DNA of 64,000 bases from JAZGGS01 sp963714405. GTDB lineage: Bacteria > Bacteroidota > Ignavibacteria > Ignavibacteriales > Ignavibacteriaceae. This document shows positions 37,860 to 46,297 of the stretch, piece after piece; the first letter of the stretch is position 1, and every line of letters begins with the position of its first letter. The stretch is taken from the NCBI GenBank assembly GCA_963714405.1, contig CAVQOH010000006.1:124001-188000 (forward strand), written 5' to 3'. A program made the position numbers and the translations under genes. Under the pieces are notes generated by a model. The model had not been told where the DNA came from, did not search any database, and saw only the letters and a program-made list of their open reading frames with translations.

Positions 37860-38831
37860 ATGCTGCAACAATCTCTTTTTATAATATTTTTAATTCTTTT
37901 TCTCATCATTTCTTCATGCAGAGATAATAATTCAATAAACGGAAGTTTAGTTGATCCTACTATTGCCGGTGATTACACAAAAATTGAAGGCGAGCAATCA
38001 GGCATGCTATTAAAAAATAAATCACCATTTTTTGTTTCCAGCAACATCATTATTAATTCTTCTGATACTCTGGTCATCCAGAAAGGCATCGAATTATTCT
38101 TCAATCAAGAAACGAGATTAGTTGTAAATGGAGTTCTTATTGTTGAAGGAACTAAAACAGAACCTGTTCGCCTCACAGCATTTGATATTGATTGGGAAGG
38201 GATTCATATTGTAAGTTCATCCGGCACTTCAACATTGGATTTTTGCGTATTTGAATTTATTTATCTTCCCAGAGCGATAAATGAAAACAGCGGTGCAATT
38301 GAAATTACAAATTCAAATGTTGAAATAAGAAACTGTTACTTTAAGGAAAATTATGTTCAAAACGGAGGCGGACTGGCGATCTCTAATTCAAGCGTGATTG
38401 TTGTAAATAGTGTTTTTCACAAAAATACAGCAGATAATTTTGGCGGGGCAATTCTTTCTGAAAATTCATCCAACCAGATAATTAATAATACTTTTTACAA
38501 AAATGTAAGCTATAACTTTGGCGGCGGAATTGTAATTGATAACCCTGTGAATGAAGAAATTCAAAACAACATTTTTTTTGATAACATCAGTTATTTTAAC
38601 CAGGGCGATCCTGGAATTGCATTACTCTCAGGTGATACAACAAATATTTCTGAACAATATAATTTCCTTGCTTTTGGAACGATGGATCCGTTATTTATTT
38701 CAACACAAGATTTTCATCTTCAACAAATATCGCCGTGTATTGATAGCGGGAATCCTGATGAAGTATTTCATGATGCAGATGGATCACGCAATGACCAGGG
38801 AGCTTATGGTGGACCTGGTGGAGATTGGTAA
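37860..38831 (+). CDS. Lipoprotein with right-handed beta-helix
   Basis: A 323-residue lipoprotein (lipobox IISSC near residue 19). Successive strands such as FNQETRLVVNGVLIVEGTKT, GAIEITNSNVEIRNCYFKEN, GGGLAISNSSVIVVNSVFHK and NQIINNTFYKNVSYNFGGGI are parallel beta-helix rungs of the pectin-lyase-like fold. The C-terminal ISPCIDSGNPDEVFHDADGS segment is common in such surface proteins. No catalytic residues can be assigned. Probably a surface or periplasmic carbohydrate-related or structural protein. Confidence 0.82.
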   Translation: MLQQSLFIIFLILFLIISSCRDNNSINGSLVDPTIAGDYTKIEGEQSGMLLKNKSPFFVSSNIIINSSDTLVIQKGIELFFNQETRLVVNGVLIVEGTKTEPVRLTAFDIDWEGIHIVSSSGTSTLDFCVFEFIYLPRAINENSGAIEITNSNVEIRNCYFKENYVQNGGGLAISNSSVIVVNSVFHKNTADNFGGAILSENSSNQIINNTFYKNVSYNFGGGIVIDNPVNEEIQNNIFFDNISYFNQGDPGIALLSGDTTNISEQYNFLAFGTMDPLFISTQDFHLQQISPCIDSGNPDEVFHDADGSRNDQGAYGGPGGDW

Positions 38832-38855
38832 GATATTACCTTACAACTAATTTAT

Positions 38856-38863
38856 TATCTTTG
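38856..38863 (+). promoter_or_regulatory. -7 element right before the GNAT gene
   Basis: TATCTTTG matches TAnnTTTG exactly and ends 4 bases before the ATG at 38868. A transcript from it would begin at or next to the start codon, giving an almost leaderless mRNA. No TTG lies at the usual distance. Confidence 0.45.
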
Positions 38864-38867
38864 CATT

Positions 38868-39401
38868 ATGAAAATCGATTTAGGTGAAACCAGCATTCGT
38901 AGCTTCCAATATTCTGATAAACCTGCTTTAGTTAAATATGCAAATAACATTAAAATTGCAAAAAAATTAAAAGATGGATTTCCAAATCCATACACAGAAG
39001 GAGACGCAGAAGAATGGCTAGGTATTGCTTGCAATCAAAATCCGGAATTGAATTTTGCAATTGCCGATGAAAATGAATTAATTGGTGCAATTGGTCTGCA
39101 ACTTCAGGATGATATTAACAGATTTTCTGCTGAAGTTGGTTACTGGTTAGCGGAACCTTTTTGGGGAAAAGGTGTAGCGGCAAAAGCACTAATTGCGATG
39201 ACTGATTATGCATTTAAACATTTTGAATTCAATCGTTTATTTGCAGGGGTTTTCGAAGGCAACGATGCTTCTGCAAAAGTTTTGCAAAAAGCTGGTTACA
39301 AGCTTGAAGGTACTCTCAGGAAAGCAGTATATAAAAAAGGTGAATTCCTGGATCAGTATATTTTTGCAATCCTGCGTGAAGAGCAGAGCAAATTTGATTG
39401 A
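38868..39401 (+). CDS. GNAT acetyltransferase, RimJ/RimL type
   Basis: A 177-residue cytosolic N-acetyltransferase. IRSFQYSDKPALVKYANN at the N-terminus, AEVGYWLAEPFWGKGVAAKA (acetyl-CoA pyrophosphate-binding A motif), FNRLFAGVFEGNDASAKVLQ and KAGYKLEGTLRKAVYKKGEF are the RimJ/RimL signature. Target could be a ribosomal or other protein N-terminus or a small amine. Its TGA overlaps the TTG start of the next gene, which couples it to the amino-sugar kinase unit. Confidence 0.9.
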   Translation: MKIDLGETSIRSFQYSDKPALVKYANNIKIAKKLKDGFPNPYTEGDAEEWLGIACNQNPELNFAIADENELIGAIGLQLQDDINRFSAEVGYWLAEPFWGKGVAAKALIAMTDYAFKHFEFNRLFAGVFEGNDASAKVLQKAGYKLEGTLRKAVYKKGEFLDQYIFAILREEQSKFD

Positions 39402-40840
39402 GCAATGATATGGTTAATAGAGAAAAATTAGCAAAATTATTTGAAAACTGGTCCGATGAAAAGGTAGAAACTTTCTCTGCTTTACCTGAATCAGCTTCTT
39501 ACAGAAGATATTATAGAATAGCTGGAAAAAACAAGTCTGCTATTGGTGTTTTTAATTCTGATTTAAAAGAAAATAAAGCCTTTAAAAAGTTTACAAAACA
39601 TTTTAAATTAAAAGGATTTAATGTTCCTGCATTTTATTCAGATAATGGGAAAAACGGTTTATATTTAATTGAGGATCTTGGCGATAAAACTCTTTACTCA
39701 ATCCTACTTAAAAAAGGTAAACGTTCTTCAGATATAATTTCTTATTACAAAGATTCTCTTGAGCATCTTATCAAGTTTCAAATTGAAGGCAATAAAAACT
39801 TAGATTATTCAGCTTGCTATCCGCGAAGAAGTTTTGATAAGCAATCAATATTGTGGGATTTGAATTATTTCAAATATTATTTTTTGAAGCTTACTAAAAC
39901 TAATTTTGATGAGCAACTTTTAGAAAATGATTTTAACAGACTTGCTGATTTTTTAACCAAAGCAGATTCAAATTATTTCATGTACAGAGATTTTCAATCT
40001 CGCAACATAATGATAAAAAATGATGCACTTTTTTTTATTGATTACCAGGGAGGTAGAAAAGGTGCACTGCAATATGATGTTGCATCACTCCTATATGATG
40101 CAAAAGCAAATCTTCCACAAAAATTAAGGAACGAGTTAGTTGAATTCTATATTCAACAACTGAATAAAAAAGTAAAAATCAAGAGTAAAGAATTTGCAAC
40201 ATATTATTACTCGTTTGTATTAATAAGAATTTTGCAGGCAATGGGCGCTTATGGTTTTAGGGGATTATATGAGAAGAAAGCACATTTTTTACAAAGTATA
40301 CCTTATGCAGTGAAAAATATTAAGTCGCTTATTAAACATGATTTGCTGCCAAATGGATTACCTGAATTAAAAACTGCATTACAAAACATAGTTAAAAGTA
40401 AATCAATAAATAAATTTTCGTTTTTAGGTGCACAAGATAAATTGAAAGTTACCATAAACAGTTTTTCCTATAAACAAGGAATCCCTGTTGATTTAAGTGG
40501 AAATTACGGCGGATTTGTTTTTGATTGCAGATCATTACCTAATCCTGGAAGGATAGACAAATATAGATCTCTTACCGGGAAAAACAAGGAAGTAAAAAAA
40601 TATTTAGATAATGAAAATGTAGTTAAACAATTCCTGGACAATGTTTATAAACTAAGTAAATCATCAATTGAAAATTATAAAGAAAGAAAGTTTACCTCGC
40701 TTGCTATTAACTTTGGTTGCACTGGCGGGCAGCATCGCTCAGTTTATTCAGCAGAAAAACTAGAAGCGTATTTGAAAAAATATTATGATATTATTGTTGA
40801 AGTAAATCATACTGGCTTAGAGAAAAAAGAGTGGAACTAA
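39398..40840 (+). CDS. AmgK-like sugar kinase fused to a RapZ C-terminal domain
   Basis: A 480-residue fusion. Residues 1-330 are an aminoglycoside-phosphotransferase-fold kinase: SASYRRYYRIAG, YLIEDLGDKTLYSIL, YRDFQSRNIMI (catalytic D and N; the usual HRD histidine is Y) and FIDYQGGRKGALQYDVASLL. This is closest to AmgK, which phosphorylates MurNAc/GlcNAc at the anomeric carbon. Residues about 345-480 are a RapZ C-terminal domain (FVFDCRSLPNPG, INFGCTGGQHRSVY), which in E. coli RapZ binds glucosamine-6-phosphate. The MurU-like gene follows directly. I infer hexosamine-sensing recycling of cell-wall sugars. TTG start overlaps the GNAT stop; ATG 39410 is an alternative. Confidence 0.85.
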   Translation: MSNDMVNREKLAKLFENWSDEKVETFSALPESASYRRYYRIAGKNKSAIGVFNSDLKENKAFKKFTKHFKLKGFNVPAFYSDNGKNGLYLIEDLGDKTLYSILLKKGKRSSDIISYYKDSLEHLIKFQIEGNKNLDYSACYPRRSFDKQSILWDLNYFKYYFLKLTKTNFDEQLLENDFNRLADFLTKADSNYFMYRDFQSRNIMIKNDALFFIDYQGGRKGALQYDVASLLYDAKANLPQKLRNELVEFYIQQLNKKVKIKSKEFATYYYSFVLIRILQAMGAYGFRGLYEKKAHFLQSIPYAVKNIKSLIKHDLLPNGLPELKTALQNIVKSKSINKFSFLGAQDKLKVTINSFSYKQGIPVDLSGNYGGFVFDCRSLPNPGRIDKYRSLTGKNKEVKKYLDNENVVKQFLDNVYKLSKSSIENYKERKFTSLAINFGCTGGQHRSVYSAEKLEAYLKKYYDIIVEVNHTGLEKKEWN

Positions 40841-41571
40841 TGCGTGCAATGATTCTTGCTGCAGGACTTGGTACTCGTTTAAAACCTATCACAAATAAAA
40901 TTCCAAAAGCACTTGTAAAAATTGGTAAATCTACCCTCCTTGAAAATTGTATAGACAATTTAAAATTACAAGGAATTTCTGATATAATAATAAACGTTCA
41001 TCATTTTGCTGATCAAATAACAATATTTCTTGAGAAAAAAAATTACTTTGATATAAATATTTTAATATCAGATGAAAAGGGGAAACTTCTTGATACAGGC
41101 GGTGGGTTAAAGAAAAGTGCATCGTTTTTTGATGACAGCAAACCCTTTCTCTTGCATAATGTTGATGTAATTTCAAATTTAAATCTCGAAACAGTTTATA
41201 AACAGCACATAAATTCTAATGCGATTGCAACACTTGCAGTAAGGGAAAGAAAATCAAGTAGATATTTGCTTTTTAACTCAGAAAATACGTTGTGCGGGTG
41301 GAAAAATATTAAAACAAATGAAGTGAAATGCATTGCAGATATAAAGCATTTAAATCAATTTGCTTTCAGCGGAATTCATATAATAGATCCTAAGATATTT
41401 TCCTTAATGCCAAATGAAGAGGTTTTTTCAATGATTGATTTGTATTTAGAAATAATGATGAGTGAAAAAATTAATGCTTTTATTGATAACGATTCATTCT
41501 GGATCGATGTAGGAAATCATAAAAGCCTGGAATTGGCGCAAGAAAAAATCAGTGAGTTTAAATTAAAATAA
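40840..41571 (+). CDS. murU: Sugar-1-phosphate nucleotidyltransferase, MurU-like
   Basis: A 243-residue nucleotidyltransferase. MILAAGLGTRLKPITNKIPK is the NTP-binding signature, LLDTGGGLKKSASFF and PFLLHNVDVISN (metal-binding D) follow, and FSGIHIIDPKIF and FWIDVGNHKSL close the domain. In Pseudomonas MurU turns MurNAc-1-phosphate into UDP-MurNAc after AmgK. The gene pair here supports that role; a GlcNAc or mannose nucleotide product remains possible. The ATG overlaps the previous stop (TAATG). Confidence 0.82.
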   Translation: MRAMILAAGLGTRLKPITNKIPKALVKIGKSTLLENCIDNLKLQGISDIIINVHHFADQITIFLEKKNYFDINILISDEKGKLLDTGGGLKKSASFFDDSKPFLLHNVDVISNLNLETVYKQHINSNAIATLAVRERKSSRYLLFNSENTLCGWKNIKTNEVKCIADIKHLNQFAFSGIHIIDPKIFSLMPNEEVFSMIDLYLEIMMSEKINAFIDNDSFWIDVGNHKSLELAQEKISEFKLK

Positions 41572-41574
41572 TCC

Positions 41575-42312
41575 CTAGCTATATCTATCCAACTTAAATT
41601 TCTCACCAAGGTATAATTTTTTAACCTCTTCATCACCTGCCAGCTCATCCGCGCTGCCTTGCTTAAATATAACCCCATCAATTAAAATATAAGCTTTATC
41701 TACAATACTCAACGTTTCGTGAACATTATGATCAGTAATAAGAACACCTATTCCCCTGTTTTTAAGGTTTGCAACAATGTTCATAATATCTTCAACCGCA
41801 ATGGGATCAACTCCTGCAAAGGGTTCATCAAGTAGAATAAAACTTGGATCAGTTGCCAGCGATCGTGCAATCTCAGTTCTTCTTCTTTCACCCCCGCTAA
41901 GCTGGAAACCTTTACTTTTTCTAATGTGAGCTATCGAAAGTTCCTTTAGTAGTTTTTCAACTTTTGCCTTTCGTTCCTCTAAATTTAATTTAGTCATTTC
42001 CAGCACTGCCATAAGATTATCTTCCACCGATAATCTTCTAAATACTGATGCTTCTTGGGGTAAATAACCTATTCCCATTTTTGCACGCTTGTACATAGGA
42101 ACTGTTGTAATTTCATCTTGATCCAAAAAAACTTTACCAGATTCAGGTTTAATCATTCCGGTTATCATATAAAAAGTTGTAGTTTTTCCTGCACCGTTTG
42201 GGCCTAGCAAACCCACAATTTCGCCTTTTGAAACCTCAACGGATGCTTTGTTCACAACTTTTCGTTTTTTATAAATTTTTACTAATTCTATGCTTTTAAG
42301 CGTTGTAGCCAT
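41575..42312 (-). CDS. lptB: LPS export ABC transporter ATP-binding protein LptB
   Basis: A 245-residue ATPase that powers LPS extraction from the inner membrane. Walker A GLLGPNGAGKTTTFYM, Q loop GYLPQEASVFRRLSVEDNL, signature LSGGERRRTEIARSLA, Walker B FILLDEPFAGVDPIAVEDI and the H loop TDHNVHETL are all present and are characteristic of LptB. It is the last gene of the kdsA-kdsD-lptC-ostA-lptB operon; the permeases LptFG are not in the window. Confidence 0.96.
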   Translation of the reverse strand: MATTLKSIELVKIYKKRKVVNKASVEVSKGEIVGLLGPNGAGKTTTFYMITGMIKPESGKVFLDQDEITTVPMYKRAKMGIGYLPQEASVFRRLSVEDNLMAVLEMTKLNLEERKAKVEKLLKELSIAHIRKSKGFQLSGGERRRTEIARSLATDPSFILLDEPFAGVDPIAVEDIMNIVANLKNRGIGVLITDHNVHETLSIVDKAYILIDGVIFKQGSADELAGDEEVKKLYLGEKFKLDRYS

Positions 42313-42330
42313 ACTGTCTAAATAAAATAT

Positions 42331-43719
42331 TTAATCTAATATTCCCGGCAGGAGTTCATTCTTTTCCGGGCGATTTTTATGAAAAACAAATTTAGGCAAA
42401 GTAAATGTTCTTTCAATACCCAAAACTTTATTTTCAGGATGATATTCACTGGCGGGCGAACCATACAATCTTACTTCACTAACTTCATTATCGAAAAACT
42501 TAATTGTTGCAGTTTTTGAAGATGATTTTGTTAACCCGTTTGGCTCCTTATCTTCAAACATATAATATATGCTGAATACACTTCCTTCAAATATTGCTTT
42601 TTTAATATTACTATCTTCAAAAAACATATTTATGCTCGATGATGAAGTTTGATCAAATCTATCCGGATAAATTTCGTTTTGTGAGAGCATAAACGCACTA
42701 TTTTGAACATCTAATTTATTAATTTCGTTGTCTTTCAAATAAATTGTTATTGAATCGCCTGTTAACTGTGAATTTTTATACCACAGTATGGGTTGGTTGA
42801 TTTCATCATTTACATTTTTGGTGATAATTTTATCTTCACTTCTAAGATAAAGAGTAAAATCGTTTATAGATGCAAATTCACCGCGCAGTATTTTTACTGA
42901 ATCAATAGCTCTAAATATATTTGAAGTATCTCTTAATCCCTCCATCACTTTGCATTTTATGATTAGTGAATCAATTCTAAAGCTTTCTACGGAATCTTCT
43001 TCAGTATAAATGGTATCAATTTGAATGAGGACAGGATTATCATTTATCAATGTATATTTTTTTTCAGCATAGTCTTCAAGATGATTACCAAATATTGTAG
43101 TGTTATTTTCTAAGCTGACAATTTTCACATTTCCATCTGCAATGCTTTCTTTTTTATTTCTAAAATGATCCAAAGTATCAGCAGTAATAATATTTTCTTC
43201 ATCCTTTATTTTAACGTTGCCCACAGAAATAGCTCTATCATCAACCTGGTAATAAGTAAGTTCATCAGCAGTAAGAGTCATCGAAGAATCGCGTAGAACA
43301 ACATTATTCTGAAAGAATGCTTTATCTTCATTAAAAAAATATTCGCCGCTGTCTGCGGAAAGCACAACTTTCTGATCATCCAGCACAATACCTGAAACAC
43401 TTTTAGTGGTTTTTGAATTTCCAAAATAAAATCCCTGCTGGGTTTTAATAGTAAGTGAATCTTGTTTTAATACCACATTTCCAATTAATTCTGCTTCATT
43501 CCTGGAAAGATATTGAATAGCTTTATTGCAGGTAATTCTCACCTTTCCCTGTGTTAATACCACATTACCAATAACTTCTCTTATTGATTCACCATCAATC
43601 ATCCTGCCTCTAAGGCTATCACCAATAACTGTAATTGGTTCTTCACTTTCTTGTGCAATAAGAAAGGCAGAATAAAGGAAAAGAAATAGTATAAGCAAAT
43701 TGATAAAAGTTTTTATCAT
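42331..43719 (-). CDS. LptA/OstA-like periplasmic LPS transport protein
   Basis: A 462-residue protein with a signal peptide (to about residue 22). It consists of repeated beta-jellyroll OstA segments: GNVVLTQGKVRITCNKAIQY, GNVVLKQDSLTIKTQQGFYF, NNVVLRDSSMTLTADELTYY and GNVKIKDEENIITADTLDHF. This long form (usual LptA is about 180 residues) is normal in Bacteroidota-type organisms. It would form part of the periplasmic LPS bridge. Start overlaps the lptC stop by 4 bases. Confidence 0.9.
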   Translation of the reverse strand: MIKTFINLLILFLFLYSAFLIAQESEEPITVIGDSLRGRMIDGESIREVIGNVVLTQGKVRITCNKAIQYLSRNEAELIGNVVLKQDSLTIKTQQGFYFGNSKTTKSVSGIVLDDQKVVLSADSGEYFFNEDKAFFQNNVVLRDSSMTLTADELTYYQVDDRAISVGNVKIKDEENIITADTLDHFRNKKESIADGNVKIVSLENNTTIFGNHLEDYAEKKYTLINDNPVLIQIDTIYTEEDSVESFRIDSLIIKCKVMEGLRDTSNIFRAIDSVKILRGEFASINDFTLYLRSEDKIITKNVNDEINQPILWYKNSQLTGDSITIYLKDNEINKLDVQNSAFMLSQNEIYPDRFDQTSSSSINMFFEDSNIKKAIFEGSVFSIYYMFEDKEPNGLTKSSSKTATIKFFDNEVSEVRLYGSPASEYHPENKVLGIERTFTLPKFVFHKNRPEKNELLPGILD

Positions 43720-44255
43720 TTAATCGTATCGGTTCTGGTTATGTAAGTTATATTATAAATGATATAATTTTGCAGGTGCTGATCAGATTCAAATCCATAA
43801 CCCTGTATTTTTTCTTTTGGAGAAACAATTGTAACATATTTATCTGAAATTATTTTTTTATCCTCATTGCGCCACATCATTTCTTCAGTTGTTACAACAA
43901 TTCCGCTATCATTTACAGTTACAACACTATCAATTGCATAAAGATTATTTGTAATATCATCAACTTTTCCTCTTTTTGAAGTTAGAGTTGTTGTTTTTAT
44001 TTCATTCATATTATAAAAATCAACCTGAATACCGCTATCCAGCAAAGTTTCATTTGAAGTATTATAAACTCTTAAATGCCCTGCTGTAAGTACTGCTCTT
44101 GTTTTTCCTGAATCAGTAAAAAAAACGGTTGAGTTCCAGCTTTCCTGTGCCGGAAGTTCTTTGCCTTCAAATGTTGTATTTATTGGAGGGTTTACTTTTT
44201 CTTTTGTGCAGCCGCTCATGCACACAACAGCTAAAAAAAATATAAATAATTTCAT
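43716..44255 (-). CDS. lptC: LPS export protein LptC, lipoprotein form
   Basis: A 179-residue protein with lipobox CMSGCT (Cys about residue 16). The periplasmic OstA-like domain shows LTAGHLRVYNTSNETLLDSG, LTSKRGKVDDITNNLYAIDS and VVTTEEMMWRNEDKKIISD, the LptC pattern. In E. coli LptC is held by a membrane helix; a lipid anchor is the common form in this group. It overlaps kdsD (4 bases) and ostA (4 bases). Confidence 0.88.
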   Translation of the reverse strand: MKLFIFFLAVVCMSGCTKEKVNPPINTTFEGKELPAQESWNSTVFFTDSGKTRAVLTAGHLRVYNTSNETLLDSGIQVDFYNMNEIKTTTLTSKRGKVDDITNNLYAIDSVVTVNDSGIVVTTEEMMWRNEDKKIISDKYVTIVSPKEKIQGYGFESDQHLQNYIIYNITYITRTDTIK

Positions 44256-45241
44256 CTGGATTGAAGACCAAGTTTTAATAAATCATGAAGATGTACAATG
44301 CCTTGTGGTTTGTTTTCTGCATCCGCAACAACCAAGGATGTAATTTTATATGTTTCCATTGTTTGCAATGCAAAAGATGCAAGAAAATCTTTACTTGTAA
44401 CTTTCGGATCAGTTGTCATGATATCTTTCGCTTTTAAATCTCTAATTTCCATCGTTTTTTCCAATAATCGCCTTAAATCTCCATCAGTAATAATACCGGA
44501 GAGAATTCCTTCACTATTAACAACGCAAGTCATCCCAAGCCTTTTACTTGTCATTTCAATAATAATATCCTTCATGTAAGCATTTTCATCAACAATCGGT
44601 ACATCTTTTGATTTAATCATAATCTCTGAAATTTTTAGAGATAATCTCTTTCCTAAACTTCCGCCAGGATGAAGAAGTGCAAAATCCTGTTCAGAAAATT
44701 CTCCTTTTTCTAAAAGAGCTACTGATAATGCATCACCCATCGCAAGTGTTGCAGTAGTAGAAGATGTTGGAGCAAGATCTAGAGGACAAGCTTCTTCTTT
44801 AACGCTTATATCCAAAACAATATCACATTCATTGTTTAACGAAGTAGCTTTGTTTCCGGACATGGCAATTAACTTTATGCCTAATCTTTTAAGCATTGGG
44901 ATAAGCTTTGAAAGTTCCTCTGTTGCTCCACTTTTTGATACAATAATAACCACATCATTTTTACGGACCATTCCAAGATCACCGTGTAGAGCATCTGTTG
45001 GGTGTAAATAAATAGCAGCAGTACCTGTTGAATTAAGAGTTGCAACAATTTTTCTTGCAATTAATCCGGATTTGCCCACACCAGTAAAAACAACTCTACC
45101 TTTACTTTTGAATATCACATCAACAGCTTTTACAAAATTCTCATCAATTCTTTCTTCAAGTTTTGATATTGCTTCAGCTTCAATTCTGATTACTTTCTTA
45201 CCAATCTCTTTAATTTGATTGTCGTTCAAATTTTTCCTCAT
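44252..45241 (-). CDS. kdsD: Arabinose-5-phosphate isomerase (Kdo pathway)
   Basis: A 329-residue cytosolic enzyme that turns ribulose-5-phosphate into arabinose-5-phosphate, the precursor of Kdo. The SIS domain (about 35-185) shows FTGVGKSGLIARKIVATLNS, HGDLGMV, SKSGATEEL and LAPTSSTTATLAMGDALSVA, and the LHPGGSLGKRL motif follows. Two CBS domains end the protein (about 205-325). The KdsD/KpsF/GutQ assignment is firm, and the Kdo context favours KdsD. Confidence 0.95.
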   Translation of the reverse strand: MRKNLNDNQIKEIGKKVIRIEAEAISKLEERIDENFVKAVDVIFKSKGRVVFTGVGKSGLIARKIVATLNSTGTAAIYLHPTDALHGDLGMVRKNDVVIIVSKSGATEELSKLIPMLKRLGIKLIAMSGNKATSLNNECDIVLDISVKEEACPLDLAPTSSTTATLAMGDALSVALLEKGEFSEQDFALLHPGGSLGKRLSLKISEIMIKSKDVPIVDENAYMKDIIIEMTSKRLGMTCVVNSEGILSGIITDGDLRRLLEKTMEIRDLKAKDIMTTDPKVTSKDFLASFALQTMETYKITSLVVADAENKPQGIVHLHDLLKLGLQSR

Positions 45242-45254
45242 AAATAATGATTAA

Positions 45255-46073
45255 CTAATCAGTATATTTTTTTGACAATTCATCAATTGCTTTTACTTCA
45301 ACTAATAATTTTTCCATTTCGGCAAGCGGAAGCTGGCTCGCAGAATCACTTAATGCTTTTACAGGATTTGGATGAACTTCTAAAAATAATGCATCAATTC
45401 CTATTGCAGCAGCAGCTTTTGCCAGAGGTTTAATAAATTCCGGCTGGCCGCCGGTTACATTTTGGTTAGCTGGCAATTGAACAGAATGAGTTGCATCCAT
45501 AACAACCGGGTATCCAAATCTTCTCATAATTATCAGCGATCTCATATCAACAACAAGATTGTGATAACCAAAAGTAGTTCCTCTTTCAGTTAATATTATT
45601 TTATTATTACCTGTTGATTCTACCTTTTCAATTGCGTGCTTCATATCTTCAGGTGCAAGAAACTGGCCTTTTTTAATATTTACTACTTTGCCGGATATAC
45701 CTGCACTCAACAGGAGTTCTGTTTGTCGCGAAAGAAATGCAGGAATCTGCAGTACATCTGCAATGTTCTTTAGTTTATTAATCTCCTCAGTAGTGTGAAT
45801 ATCCGTGAGTAGCGGAATACCAAAAGATTTTTTAACTTTACTTAAAATAGTAATCGCTTCCTCATCTCCAATACCTGAGAATGAGTTAATGCTGGTTCTG
45901 TTGGCTTTTTTGTAGCTTGATTTAAATATATAAGGAATTCCAAGTTTAGCTGTAATTGATTTTATTTTCTCTGCTGTACTTAGTGTTATTTCTTCATTTT
46001 CTACAACACATGGTCCTGCAATAAGAACAAATGGATTATTACCACCTAATTTTATTCCTTCAATTTCAATCAT
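45255..46073 (-). CDS. kdsA: 3-deoxy-8-phosphooctulonate synthase, metal-dependent type
   Basis: A 272-residue enzyme that condenses phosphoenolpyruvate with arabinose-5-phosphate. FVLIAGPCVVEN, FKSSYKKANRTSINSFSG, GIPLLTDIHTTEE, IPAFLSRQTELL, NIKKGQFLAPEDM and VMDATHSVQLP are the KdsA blocks. Cys22 in AGPC, instead of the Asn of the E. coli enzyme, marks the metal-dependent class. First gene of the Kdo/Lpt operon, with a near-match to the -7 element (TATATTTA) about 35-40 bases upstream. The Kdo-8-phosphate phosphatase gene kdsC is not in the operon. Confidence 0.96.
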   Translation of the reverse strand: MIEIEGIKLGGNNPFVLIAGPCVVENEEITLSTAEKIKSITAKLGIPYIFKSSYKKANRTSINSFSGIGDEEAITILSKVKKSFGIPLLTDIHTTEEINKLKNIADVLQIPAFLSRQTELLLSAGISGKVVNIKKGQFLAPEDMKHAIEKVESTGNNKIILTERGTTFGYHNLVVDMRSLIIMRRFGYPVVMDATHSVQLPANQNVTGGQPEFIKPLAKAAAAIGIDALFLEVHPNPVKALSDSASQLPLAEMEKLLVEVKAIDELSKKYTD

Positions 46074-46297
46074 CTGATAAACAATAGTTTAATTGATAAA
46101 TACACCGTAAATATAAGAAATATAAGTATTTATTTAACGGGTAGGTATATTGATGCTTGATTTATAAAATAGGAAAAAACTGCTGAGTTTCATTTTCCTC
46201 TTAAAATAGTAGATTGCTATTCATCATATAAATTTTGCAGATTGAAGTAAATTATTATAAAATAATCTTAAATTATAAATAAAAAGAAATTGTGCTG

